Shown here: piece by piece, positions 10,464 through 19,184 of the stretch
How the letters are laid out: each line of letters begins with the position of its first letter
Numbering within the stretch: the stretch's first letter is position 1
Source: Bacteroidia bacterium
GTDB taxonomy: Bacteria; Bacteroidota; Bacteroidia; Chitinophagales; UBA2359
Direction of reading: 5' to 3'
Length of the DNA: 39,501 nt
NCBI GenBank assembly: GCA_030427245.1
Contig: JAUHXA010000062.1
Span: 1 to 39,501 of the forward strand
Notes under the pieces: model-generated
What the model was told of the DNA's origin: nothing
Databases searched by the model: none
Seen by the model: only the letters and a program-made list of their open reading frames with translations
Translations under genes and position numbers: made by a program

Positions 10464-11711
10464 ATGAAGTATAATATTTTTCCCGTTCTGTTTTGCTTGT
10501 TGTTCAGTGCGGCAAGTTTTGCACAGAGTGCAGATGTAAATACTGCAAGCACGAACTACACTACCTACATGTCTCTTGAAAAACACATCAAGAAAACGGA
10601 ATCCTTGGATAAGGCGAAGGAGGCGATTGATGATGCTATCGAAACCATCAAGGAAAAGCAGGCGGCAGGTGATACTAAGCTGAAGGCAAAATTGGTAGCG
10701 AAAGGTTTTCACTATTACGGTGCTATTTATGCCGAAATTGCTGTTATTGAAAACCATGCGGCCAATGAAGGAGCAGCGGATATAGCCTTAGAGGCTGTCA
10801 AAGCCTCTATGGAAGCTGATGAAAAAGACACTTACAAAGACCAAAACTTGAAGGTATTGGACTTTGTCAGAGCCTTGTACTACAATGGCGGAATTTCTGC
10901 TTTTCAAGCCAAAGAATACGATAAAGGATTGGAGAGTTTTAAAACTTCTTTGAAGATAACTGAGCTTATCAATGGAGTTTCTGACCAAGCTGTTGTGGAT
11001 ACTTCTGCGATTGTGATGAGTGCTTACTGCGCTCAAAATGCACAACAATATGATGATGCCATTCAATACTATGAAAAAGCAGTAGAGCTTGATTATGATG
11101 ATGAGAACATGTATTTGTCTTTAAATCAACTCTACAATGTTAAGGAAGAAGGTGAGAAGGCAAAAGCTATTTTGGAAGCGGGTAAAAAACGATATGGCCC
11201 GGAGAAGTTCATGATTGCAGAGATCAACTCTTTGCTAAAAGAAGACAAAAATGATGAAGCAGTAGCATTGATGCAAGAAGCAGTATCGAATGATGCGTAT
11301 TCTAAAAATGCAAGCTTGTTGTTTGCCTTAGGGGCAGCTTATGAGAACTTAGAGGTCGAAAACAACAAAGAAAAAGCATTGGAGTATTACATGAAAGCTT
11401 TGGATTTGGAGCCAGATTTGTTCGATGCGATTTACAATACAGGTGCTTTGTACTATAATATGGCAGTTGCCAACATTACTGCGGCCAATGAATTACCATT
11501 GAATAAGCAAAAAGAATATGATGGCTTGAAGAAAGAAGCTGAAGTAAACTTCAATAAAGCATTGCCATACTTTGATAAAGCTTTGGAAGTAAAGTCGGAT
11601 GATTTGAATACCTTGATTGCATTGAAGGAAATTCATGCACAATTAGGGGATATGACCAAATCTAAAGAATACAAAGAACGCTATGAGGCACTTCAAGATG
11701 GTAACGAATAA
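10464..11711 (+). CDS. secreted/periplasmic tetratricopeptide repeat protein
   Basis: This 415-residue protein opens with a Sec signal peptide (MKYNIFPVLFCLLFSAASFAQ), so it is exported. The remainder is helical and Ala/Glu/Lys-rich with TPR units, for example around 'YDDAIQYYEKAVELDYDD', 'ALEYYMKALDLEPDLFDAIYNTGALYYNMA' broken by family-typical Gly/Ala/Pro positions, and 'ALPYFDKALEVKSDDLNTL' near the C-terminus. TPRs are protein-interaction scaffolds; no enzymatic motif is seen. It lies 80 bp after gyrA on the same strand. From memory, a signal-peptide TPR gene after gyrA recurs in Bacteroidota, but I know of no proven functional link to gyrase, and the export signal argues against direct contact. 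A strong terminator follows 60 bp downstream. Confidence 0.85.
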   Translation: MKYNIFPVLFCLLFSAASFAQSADVNTASTNYTTYMSLEKHIKKTESLDKAKEAIDDAIETIKEKQAAGDTKLKAKLVAKGFHYYGAIYAEIAVIENHAANEGAADIALEAVKASMEADEKDTYKDQNLKVLDFVRALYYNGGISAFQAKEYDKGLESFKTSLKITELINGVSDQAVVDTSAIVMSAYCAQNAQQYDDAIQYYEKAVELDYDDENMYLSLNQLYNVKEEGEKAKAILEAGKKRYGPEKFMIAEINSLLKEDKNDEAVALMQEAVSNDAYSKNASLLFALGAAYENLEVENNKEKALEYYMKALDLEPDLFDAIYNTGALYYNMAVANITAANELPLNKQKEYDGLKKEAEVNFNKALPYFDKALEVKSDDLNTLIALKEIHAQLGDMTKSKEYKERYEALQDGNE

Positions 11712-11770
11712 GTATTGTTATTTTGTTTTTTCACTATAAAGGTGAGTTAAACATTTAACAATTGATAACT

Positions 11771-11814
11771 ATAGAAAAGCCGAAGTGTTGGAATCAACAC
11801 TTCGGCTTTTCTAT
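11771..11814. terminator. perfect hairpin terminator between converging units
   Basis: Two 20-nt arms (11771-11790 and 11795-11814) pair perfectly around the 4-nt loop GAAT. The inner stem is GC-rich (GCCGAAGTGTTG) and the outer stem ends in an A/T run reading CTTTTCTAT in both directions. It sits between the plus-strand TPR gene and the minus-strand precursor peptide gene, so it probably terminates both. Confidence 0.85.
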
Positions 11815-11865
11815 GATTATCAAATAAAACATTCATAAAGGATGAAAAAGGGATTTGAATTTGAA

Positions 11866-12033
11866 TTATTCTTCTTTTTCAGGGTCTCTATTTCTGTTAT
11901 CTTCCTCTCTTTCTTCTCCTTCTTTCGGAGGATCACCTGGGTCTTGAGAATTAGGATCAATACGTGTTCCACCTGATACTTTGTCTAATTGTTCTTCAGA
12001 AAGTTCGTCTTGATTTTTTTTGATTTCGTCCAT
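11866..12033 (-). CDS. double-glycine-leader precursor peptide (bacteriocin/signal-like), exported by the adjacent ABC system
   Basis: The encoded peptide has a leader containing LSEEQLDKVSGG, which matches the LSxxELxxVxGG double-glycine leader cut by C39-peptidase transporters. I chose the ATG at 12033 because it gives a typical 22-residue leader; an in-frame ATG at 12087 would add 18 residues. The predicted mature core is 33 residues starting TRIDPNSQ. It has 19 Asp/Glu/Lys/Arg, five Pro, one Ser and one Thr, no Cys and no aromatics, with net charge about -7. That is unlike a pore-forming or lanthionine bacteriocin. The gene is the last in the minus-strand export operon, 90 bp after the second ABC transporter. 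The function of the mature peptide (toxin, signal, extracellular polymer) is unknown. Confidence 0.7.
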   Translation of the reverse strand: MDEIKKNQDELSEEQLDKVSGGTRIDPNSQDPGDPPKEGEEREEDNRNRDPEKEE

Positions 12034-12177
12034 GATAAATTTAGATTTAAAGTTAAAAAATGCAACGTTGTTTTCGTTGTCGTTCATTTATTAATAGCAT
12101 TAGGTATAGACTTTGTAAACATCGATATAGAATTTTTTGGGAAGAAAATTCAAAAACAGATGTTTTTCATAAAAAAA

Positions 12178-15081
12178 TCATGATAACTGTCTCTTTGCCA
12201 ATTCTTTAAAAAGCCCTTCTTTTTTCATCAATTCTTCAAAAGTTCCCGTTTGAACAATCTCTCCTGCCTCCAAAACATAAATTCTATCCGCATTCATGAT
12301 GGTACTGAGTCGGTGGGCAATGACAATCCGAGTAGCTTGTAATCGTTCTAAACTTTCGGTCACGATTTTTTGAGTTCGGTTGTCCAATGCACTTGTGGCT
12401 TCGTCCATCAACAAAATTCGAGGTTTGTGAACAATCGCACGAGCAATCATCAAACGCTGTTTTTGTCCTCCCGAAAAAGTTCCTGCTCCTTCGCTGATAA
12501 CCGTGTGCATCCCCATAGGCATTTCTTTAATATCTGCCTCCAATCCTGCCATTTTTGCGGCCTCCCAAGCATCCTCTAAAGTCAGCTTGGATGTGCCTAC
12601 AATATTTTTGTAAATATCACCTGCCATCAATGAACCATGCTGCAGTACTACTCCAATTTGCCGCCTTACAGCAGCCGAGTCTAAGGCGTTCAAATCCAAA
12701 CCATCATAATACACAGAACCCGCTTCTGCTTGTTCAAAATCCAATAGTAATCGCATGACAGTTGATTTACCTGAACCCGAAGGGCCAACAAAAGCGACCA
12801 TTTCACCTGCCTTAATTTGAAAAGATACATCGTTTAAAACCAAAAGACCGTCTTCTTCGTATCGAAAATGAACATGGTTCATCTCAATCTCACCACTCAA
12901 TTCTCCTGGATCTTCGCTACTCGCTTTCGATTCGGGTTCTGCCTCCAATAAAGGCTTCACTCGCTCATAAATTGGTATGATGCTCAAGGTCGTTATCAAA
13001 GCATGACCCATGTTCAAACACGAACCTAAAAACTGGTGAAAAGCAGTGACAAAAGCCATGAATACTCCTACCGAAAAGGTGGCAGAATTGCCTACGGTAG
13101 TAGCAGTTGTGACGATGTAGTAGATAAAAAAGAAGAATAGGATGTTTGTGAATTGAGGAAAAGCAGTATTAAAAGCAGAAAGGTAATTTTGTTGTTCTCC
13201 AAGACGAAAGCCCATTTTTTTTAGTCTTGCAAATTTTTCTGCCCAAACTCCAAATACTCTTTTTTCGGCTCCTGCTACCCGAATTTTGGTAATGCCTGAA
13301 ATAAATTCAAACAAAGTTCCTTGAATTTCTCCATACAAATGTGCTATTCGTCGACTGAATCGGAGATTGAGTAAACCAATGAATACTATGAATCCAATCG
13401 CTGCCAATGCTAAAAAAATGCCTACCCAAGCCAAAGTCGAATCGTAGTAGAAAAGTAGCAATAAATTGACCACCGAAAATACTCCTCCCAATACAGCCGT
13501 CAAAACGGTACTCGAAAGCATTGTCCGAATACTATTGATACTCAATGCCCGATTGGTCAAATCTCCTGCTGTAAATTGCTGAAAAAAGGACACAGGTAAC
13601 CGAAGTAAATGATCCATTAATGCGCCTTGTACATTGAGGTTGGTCTTCAATTCAAACCGTAAAAGCAGCAGCGATTTGCTCAAATTCAGTAAGGTTCTGA
13701 CCAACAACAAAATAATCATCAAACCTACTATTTCCAACAAAAAACCTCTATCCGCTTGCGGAATCACACTGTCGTATAAGACGGCTGATAGAATAGGCGT
13801 AAATAAGCCCAGTACACTCCCAATGAAAGCGGTAAACAATATCCAATTTAATTCTTTACGCAATCCTTTGATTGAAAACTTCCACACCTTGCCGACTGTA
13901 TCCAACTTTTCATCAAAAGGCACGAAAAACATGTATGCCAAAGGATCGATTTCGGCAGCTATTTTTGCAGTTACCAGTTGGCTTTTTTTCTTACTTGGAT
14001 CTTTTACGACATATTGTGTAGGGCTTTTTTGTATCAACGCAACGGGTCTTTTTTCTTCGCCCATAAAAGCAATCAAATGTCCACTTTCTTCTGTCCACCA
14101 TTTGCCTCTCAAAATCACTTGCCTTGTCCGAACCTTTGAAGCTTTGGCGATGACAAACAGTGGGTTGTCAGATTTTGCTTCTTTGTCGGTGTATTGCGGT
14201 TCCTGTATGTCAATGCCTATCTCCTCTCCCACTATTTGACAAGCTGCCAACAAAGGATTTCCAACTGCATTTATCAAAAACTCATCAACTTCTTCCTTTT
14301 CCAAAATTTTTGTCAAACGCCCCAAGGAAGATTCCATCGTCACTTCATCCAATGCCATTTTTTCCTTCAAACGTTGACTTTCCTGCAATTGCAATACCTT
14401 ATCTTGACGTACAATCAACTCCAAAGCATATTTTTGAAATGCGTTGATTGTCGTTTGAAGGTTGGGTGTTGAAGCTATATCTTGAGTCGAAAAGGTTTGA
14501 ATTTTTGAAGAATTTTCGCCAGTTTTCAGCCAAAGCTTATTGGAAATAGGCACACACAACCATTCTTTTGAGATTATTTTGTCATTTCCATACAAATAAA
14601 AATCACCTTCTTCCAATTGCACCCAAGTCAGACCTTTTTTTGGAAAAACTATGGTGTTTTTGGTGAGTTGATAAGATTGTTTTCCTTCAATGACTTGATA
14701 ATGTCGAGGTGGGTTTCCGCTTTTGATGCCTTCTGAAACGTGGTCTATCCAACGCTCCAAACTTTTTTGCCAAGCTGTATGTGTAGGTATTTTACTGTAA
14801 AAGGTCGTTTGAGGAATTTCCTCCAACTCTGCCTGATTGCTGACTGCCAACAATACAATACCTTGATTATCCGCCTTTGAAGTCTGCAAAGAAAAAACCA
14901 AATCCCCTGTTTCGGCTGTAAAAAAGTAGGTTCGTGGACTTTTTGCATTTCCTTCTTTGTCCAGTTCTATGTAAAACACCTCCACCTGCCCCGATTTAAC
15001 GAGCCAAACAGCCTCCGTTTTTTGAAGATAAGCGGTTTTATTTGCCGCTAAGGGGATGGTATCGGGATGCTTTATATTCAT
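12178..15081 (-). CDS. NHLM-type peptide-export ABC transporter, second permease/ATPase (no C39 domain)
   Basis: At 967 residues this is much longer than a plain ABC half-transporter. About 400 N-terminal residues come first, beginning with a cupin/cNMP-like beta region (VWLVKSGQVEVFYI), as is typical of the NHLM ABC2 family. A six-helix exporter transmembrane domain follows (about 405-715). The C-terminal ATPase has Walker A GPSGSGKST (~763), signature FSGGQKQRL (~872), Walker B ILLMDEATSALD (~890) and an H-loop IAHRLST (~922), all canonical. It probably pairs with the C39-containing transporter encoded upstream to export the processed leader peptide. The two genes are separated by 297 bp, unusually far for this operon, because a 133-bp mobile-like element lies in the gap just upstream of this start codon. 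Confidence 0.88.
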   Translation of the reverse strand: MNIKHPDTIPLAANKTAYLQKTEAVWLVKSGQVEVFYIELDKEGNAKSPRTYFFTAETGDLVFSLQTSKADNQGIVLLAVSNQAELEEIPQTTFYSKIPTHTAWQKSLERWIDHVSEGIKSGNPPRHYQVIEGKQSYQLTKNTIVFPKKGLTWVQLEEGDFYLYGNDKIISKEWLCVPISNKLWLKTGENSSKIQTFSTQDIASTPNLQTTINAFQKYALELIVRQDKVLQLQESQRLKEKMALDEVTMESSLGRLTKILEKEEVDEFLINAVGNPLLAACQIVGEEIGIDIQEPQYTDKEAKSDNPLFVIAKASKVRTRQVILRGKWWTEESGHLIAFMGEEKRPVALIQKSPTQYVVKDPSKKKSQLVTAKIAAEIDPLAYMFFVPFDEKLDTVGKVWKFSIKGLRKELNWILFTAFIGSVLGLFTPILSAVLYDSVIPQADRGFLLEIVGLMIILLLVRTLLNLSKSLLLLRFELKTNLNVQGALMDHLLRLPVSFFQQFTAGDLTNRALSINSIRTMLSSTVLTAVLGGVFSVVNLLLLFYYDSTLAWVGIFLALAAIGFIVFIGLLNLRFSRRIAHLYGEIQGTLFEFISGITKIRVAGAEKRVFGVWAEKFARLKKMGFRLGEQQNYLSAFNTAFPQFTNILFFFFIYYIVTTATTVGNSATFSVGVFMAFVTAFHQFLGSCLNMGHALITTLSIIPIYERVKPLLEAEPESKASSEDPGELSGEIEMNHVHFRYEEDGLLVLNDVSFQIKAGEMVAFVGPSGSGKSTVMRLLLDFEQAEAGSVYYDGLDLNALDSAAVRRQIGVVLQHGSLMAGDIYKNIVGTSKLTLEDAWEAAKMAGLEADIKEMPMGMHTVISEGAGTFSGGQKQRLMIARAIVHKPRILLMDEATSALDNRTQKIVTESLERLQATRIVIAHRLSTIMNADRIYVLEAGEIVQTGTFEELMKKEGLFKELAKRQLS

Positions 15082-15106
15082 TATTATCTATTGTAAAACC
15101 ACGTTT

Positions 15107-15239
15107 GATACTACTGTACATTTCTAATTCAACCACAAAAGGCACAAAGAAAACAAAAGTAAAGAACTGAAATTCCAGCATCTCTTTTGTGCTCTTTTGA
15201 TACTTTTGTGGTTCAAAAATCATTTTGTACAGTAGTATC
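15107..15239. mobile_element. 133-bp MITE-like palindromic element, copy 1, with 9-bp target-site duplication
   Basis: The ends are inverted repeats, GATACTACTGTACA at 15107-15120 and TGTACAGTAGTATC at 15226-15239. A second inverted pair lies inside (AACCACAAAAG... against CTTTTGTGGTT). The element is flanked exactly by the 9-bp direct repeat ACCACGTTT (15098-15106 and 15240-15248). A second copy at 33730-33862, read on the other strand, differs at about 9 of 133 positions. It encodes no transposase, so it would have to be mobilised in trans. It lies 25 bp upstream of the second ABC transporter's ATG. Short ORFs crossing it are by-products of the repeat. Confidence 0.85.
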
Positions 15240-15378
15240 ACCACGTTTATAAACTACTTCCTACGAATTGAATAGATTAACGAAGTATGTGATGTTAGAC
15301 ATTCAAAGGAAAAGGCCCCTATTTAAATATCTTCTATCTCAAATTTCGCTCAAAAAGTCAAATATCTAATTTCAATCT

Positions 15379-17616
15379 TTACTCCGCCCGTATCAAATCT
15401 GCATACATTCCTTTCTGCTCAATCAACTCCTCATGCGTTCCTCGTTGTACCACTTTACCAAACTTCAATACAATAATCTCGTCACAATCTCGAATCGTAC
15501 TCAAACGGTGTGCAACCACAATACAAGTGCAACCCCTTCGGCGAATACTGTCCATCACTATTTTTTCAGATTGAGGGTCCAAAGCACTCGTTCCTTCATC
15601 CAAAACCAAGATAGAAGGATTGACTGCCAAAGCACGGGCAATTTCCAAGCGTTGCCGCTGACCACCACTAAAGTTTCGTCCGCCTTCCAACACCTTGCTG
15701 TCGTAAGCCCCCTTTCGGCTTGCTATTGTGTCGTGAATGTTTGCATCCTTTGCAGCCCGAATGATGTTTTGTTCCGACATCGTATTGTCCCAAAACGAAA
15801 TATTTTCTTTCACCGTTCCTGCAAACAACAGCACTTCTTGATCAACTACTGCCAGCGAATTGTTGACAATATATCGGTCATAAGCATATCGCTCTTTGCC
15901 ATCAAATAAAATATCTCCGCTCCAATGTTGGTACAGACCCGTCAATAACTTGGCAATCGTAGATTTCCCGCTTCCCGAACCGCCGACCAATGCTACTCGA
16001 CTGCCTGGGGTCAAAGACATATTAAAGTTGCGAATCAAAGGCGGTGCCAATTGGCTGTACCCAAAAGTCAGTTTTTTCACCTCCACATAACCTATCAGTT
16101 TGGAGCTTATGGCAGCCTGTTTGTCTTTTTCTAGTTTTAAATTTGATGCAGAGTTTGGCCTTGTAGTTAAGTTTGAGTTTGTAGTTTGACCTTCTGTTGG
16201 AGTCTGCTTTTTAAAATCAGGAGCTTCTTCATATCGAAGCACATCATCAATGCGATTCATATCCCCCTTGGTTTGCTGCAATAAATTTCCAAGTGATACC
16301 AATTGATTCACAGGACGCACAAAACTGTTCATCAAATACAAAAACGCTACCAACATCCCCAAGGTAATTTCACCATCCATGACCTTCAATGCCCCCAAAC
16401 CCAATAAAATAATCGTGTTCAAGCCTGTCAGTAGAGAAGGAAAAATATTGAGTTTACGAGAAAGCCAACCGAGTTCTTGTTGGGCATTGAGGCTTTTGAC
16501 AAAATGCCCCGCCCAATTGGTGAAAAAATCGGTTTCACGTCCCGATGCTTTGAGGCTTTCTATCATCTTCAATCCTGCCATCGTTGTACCCAGCAGTTTG
16601 CTTTTTTCGTTAATCAATCGTCGGCTTCCATCTATTTGCGCTCTGGAAGCCAATCGCAAAATGATGGCATTGACCGACACGACTGCAATGCCAATCAAGG
16701 TAAGTGCGACATCGTAGGTAAACATCAAGGCGGCAAAAAAGACAATCACAATGACATTCAAAAAAGCGGTCGCCAAGCGTCCAGATAGAATGCTTGCTAT
16801 CTTGTTGTTGAGGCTGACTCGACCGCCAATTTCTCCACTGTATCGCTGTGAAAAAAACTGAATCGGTAGCTTCAATATGTGCCATAAAAAGGTGCTGGAG
16901 GTAGTCAAAGCCAATTTGGTGCGAAGGCGAAGAAGGTAATACTGTTGAAGATAAACCAAAAAACCATGCAAAATCATCACCACTCCCATCGCAAATAGCA
17001 GAGGTATTACCCATTCACTCATTTGATTGACCAAAAATTGGTCTATGAAAATTTGTGTAAAGGAAGGGATAATCAAACCAGGAATGACCAAAAACAAACT
17101 CAATAACACCACAAAACTGATGGCAAGTTTTGAGCCTTTGATACGGCTTCCCAATGCAGAAAGCAATCCTGTGGTATCGTTGCCTTTTTGAAAATTTTCA
17201 TCGGGTTCAAAGGTCAGCACCACTCCAGTAAAGGCTTCGTCAAACTCTTGGTAAGTGACTTGATACCTGCCCATTGCAGGGTCACTCAAATACACTCTCT
17301 CGCCTTTGAATCCTTCAAGTACAAGAAAGTGATTGAAGTTCCAAAATAGGATACAGGGCATTTTTAACAGCATCAACTTTTCAGGCGTTTTGCTGAACCC
17401 CTTGGCTTTCAACCCATATTTTCGAGCCGCCTTCAATACATTACTTGCTTTTGATCCATCCCTTGATACGCCACAGGCTATACGCAGCTCTTCTAAAGGC
17501 ACGAATCGTCCATAATACCCCAAAATAATCGCCAATGCTGCTGCTCCACACTCTACCGCCTCCATTTGCAGAATGGTTGGTGTCCGAACAGGTTTTGGGC
17601 GTTTGATTTTACTCAT
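15379..17616 (-). CDS. C39-peptidase-containing peptide exporter (NHLM-type ABC1)
   Basis: This 745-residue protein cuts double-glycine leaders and exports the product. The N-terminal C39 peptidase shows oxyanion Gln17 and catalytic Cys23 in QMEAVECGAAAL, His96 in NFNHFLVLEG, and Asp112 in LSDPAMG, so the protease appears intact. The transmembrane domain spans about 155-440. A low-complexity Thr/Asn/Ser linker (~460-500) precedes the ATPase. The ATPase has Walker A GGSGSGKST (~547), signature FSGGQRQRL (~650) and Walker B ILVLDEGTSALD (~675). It lies after the HlyD gene and before the second ABC gene. The substrate is most plausibly the GG-leader peptide at 11866-12033. The ATG at 17616 is the only in-frame ATG; upstream in-frame codons are a tandem repeat without a start. 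Confidence 0.92.
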   Translation of the reverse strand: MSKIKRPKPVRTPTILQMEAVECGAAALAIILGYYGRFVPLEELRIACGVSRDGSKASNVLKAARKYGLKAKGFSKTPEKLMLLKMPCILFWNFNHFLVLEGFKGERVYLSDPAMGRYQVTYQEFDEAFTGVVLTFEPDENFQKGNDTTGLLSALGSRIKGSKLAISFVVLLSLFLVIPGLIIPSFTQIFIDQFLVNQMSEWVIPLLFAMGVVMILHGFLVYLQQYYLLRLRTKLALTTSSTFLWHILKLPIQFFSQRYSGEIGGRVSLNNKIASILSGRLATAFLNVIVIVFFAALMFTYDVALTLIGIAVVSVNAIILRLASRAQIDGSRRLINEKSKLLGTTMAGLKMIESLKASGRETDFFTNWAGHFVKSLNAQQELGWLSRKLNIFPSLLTGLNTIILLGLGALKVMDGEITLGMLVAFLYLMNSFVRPVNQLVSLGNLLQQTKGDMNRIDDVLRYEEAPDFKKQTPTEGQTTNSNLTTRPNSASNLKLEKDKQAAISSKLIGYVEVKKLTFGYSQLAPPLIRNFNMSLTPGSRVALVGGSGSGKSTIAKLLTGLYQHWSGDILFDGKERYAYDRYIVNNSLAVVDQEVLLFAGTVKENISFWDNTMSEQNIIRAAKDANIHDTIASRKGAYDSKVLEGGRNFSGGQRQRLEIARALAVNPSILVLDEGTSALDPQSEKIVMDSIRRRGCTCIVVAHRLSTIRDCDEIIVLKFGKVVQRGTHEELIEQKGMYADLIRAE

Positions 17617-17733
17617 GGATACTTTGGTTTCTATTGATGCTTTGGATTCTTTGGTTTCTATTGATGCTTTGGATTCTTTGATTTCTATGGATACTTTGGA
17701 TACTTTGGTTTCTATTGATGCTTTGGATACTTG
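17617..17733. repeat. 4 x 27-bp tandem repeat (plus 9-bp partial) immediately upstream of the C39 transporter start
   Basis: Full units are 17617-17643, 17644-17670, 17671-17697 and 17698-17724, followed by a partial GGATACTTG. On the minus strand the array abuts the ATG at 17616 and stays in frame with it, reading as a 9-residue unit K-A-S-I-E-T-K-V/E-S. The in-frame stop is at 17743-17745 and there is no ATG, GTG or TTG in between. It is therefore probably an untranslated leader, unless an unusual start is used. Changes in copy number would not shift frame. Confidence 0.8.
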
Positions 17734-17822
17734 CTTGATACATTACCAATCTTTCTTTGTATTCCTTTGTGCCTTCTTGTTTTTATATTTTGCTGTTAAT
17801 ACTGCGATTAATCATCTGTAAT

Positions 17823-19082
17823 CTAATTCTCAAACAGCTGCTTCAAGGCAGGAATCAACAAGGCAAGTGGTTTTTGCTGCAATGTAGTGATTCGAGCTAT
17901 ACAAGGAGTACCTGCATTCACTTCAATAGGAGGTCCTTTTGAAGTCCATGAAAAACCACTGACTGTATTCGGGTCTTTCTCCAATACGACTTCGACTTTG
18001 AAGGGCGCACCACCTGCAGTAAGGATTTTCACCAACTGCTCGTTTTTCAAAACTTGCTGCATCGCTTGTGGTGTACTGGGATATTCCGACACAAAGGTTA
18101 CCTTGCCTTTCATATAGCCATACTCTGCAGGTTTAATCGTCGCAGGAGCTATCAAAACCTCCATGTCTTTTTTCACCTTTTTTCCATCTTGTGAATTTAG
18201 GTATAAAATGCACCTGATTTGATTGTCATCCTCATCTTGCTCCAAATTGTCCAAACGCAACATCGGCACGCCCGGTGTAATAACATCTCCCATGTCGACC
18301 AATATTTCCAATACTTTTCCGCTATATGGAGACAGGACTTTGGTTTGTGTTTCGTATTGTTCCTCAAGACGTTCAATCAAGCGTGTTTGGTCGTTGATAC
18401 GCTGTTGGGAAAGGGTCAACTGTTGTTCGTTACCAAACTCAAGGGTATTTTCACGAGTAGAAAGGCGTTTTTGACTGGACTTCAATCGTTCAATTTCATT
18501 CTTTGCAGCATCCAATTCTTGTTTGTATTTGTCCAATTGAAGGCGAGTGCTCAAGCCTTCTTCCACCAACTGGGCTTCAATTTCGACCTGTTTTTGAAGA
18601 AGTTGCTGGTTGTTTTGAGCAGTTGCTATTTCTAAAGCAAGCGTAGTTTTTTGTTGTTCTATCAAGTCGCTTTGGAGTTCGATATCACGTGAACCAAAGG
18701 AAGAAAGTTGTTTGTATTGTACTCGCAGTTCGGCTAAGTCTGCTTGAGCTTCGGTGATTTGTTGCTGCAATTCGGGTTTGGCAATTTCCGCTACTTCGTC
18801 ACCTTCTTTGATAAGGTCCCCCGTTTTGATGTGTAGTTTGGTAATTTGACCAGTTGAAACAGGCACTACATCAAACACTCCACTCCCCAACAACATTCCT
18901 TGCCCGCTGACCCGAGTTTTGATTGTTCCTTCAATGCTCCAAAAGATAGCAGTGCCAATAATCAAGGCAAATGCCAATAACAATATCCATGAGCGAGGAT
19001 GGGTGACTTTGATGAGTTCATCCAATCTTTCGGGGGTCGAAAGCCGTTCTAAAGCAGTATTGCGGAAGATTTTTTGTGACAT
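17823..19082 (-). CDS. HlyD-family membrane fusion (periplasmic adaptor) protein of the peptide exporter
   Basis: This 419-residue protein has the usual adaptor layout: a short cytoplasmic N-terminus, one transmembrane helix (about 33-52, LLLAFALIIGTAIFW), a lipoyl/barrel half (~70-95), a long alpha-helical coiled coil (~95-250, rich in Gln/Glu/Leu), then the second lipoyl half (SPYSGKVLEILVDMGDVITPG) and a beta-barrel end. Such proteins bridge the inner-membrane ABC exporter to an outer-membrane channel; no TolC-like gene is in this window, so that partner must be elsewhere. It lies between the cNMP-fold gene (102-bp gap) and the C39 transporter (206-bp gap) on the same strand, as in NHLM export operons. 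Confidence 0.9.
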   Translation of the reverse strand: MSQKIFRNTALERLSTPERLDELIKVTHPRSWILLLAFALIIGTAIFWSIEGTIKTRVSGQGMLLGSGVFDVVPVSTGQITKLHIKTGDLIKEGDEVAEIAKPELQQQITEAQADLAELRVQYKQLSSFGSRDIELQSDLIEQQKTTLALEIATAQNNQQLLQKQVEIEAQLVEEGLSTRLQLDKYKQELDAAKNEIERLKSSQKRLSTRENTLEFGNEQQLTLSQQRINDQTRLIERLEEQYETQTKVLSPYSGKVLEILVDMGDVITPGVPMLRLDNLEQDEDDNQIRCILYLNSQDGKKVKKDMEVLIAPATIKPAEYGYMKGKVTFVSEYPSTPQAMQQVLKNEQLVKILTAGGAPFKVEVVLEKDPNTVSGFSWTSKGPPIEVNAGTPCIARITTLQQKPLALLIPALKQLFEN

Positions 19083-19184
19083 GATAAAGAATTTGATGCT
19101 GTCGATTCTATGGATGCTTGGTAGATACTATTGCATAGAAATTAAATTTATCACTTCTAATTTCTGACACCTCGCACCTGTCTC

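Noticed and set aside
15038-15244. Small ORF across the 133-bp element, similar to one at 33695-34060
   Set aside because: Both owe their similarity to the repeated palindromic DNA; they have different ends and no independent coding evidence.
17752-17800. Possible third, decayed copy of the 133-bp element (TTCCTTTGTGCCTTCTTG)
   Set aside because: Similarity is limited to a short T/G/C-rich core; no terminal inverted repeats or target duplication are present.
17573-17821. Plus-strand ORF with SIDALDSL repeats
   Set aside because: It is the opposite strand of the 27-bp tandem array and the 5' end of the C39 transporter.
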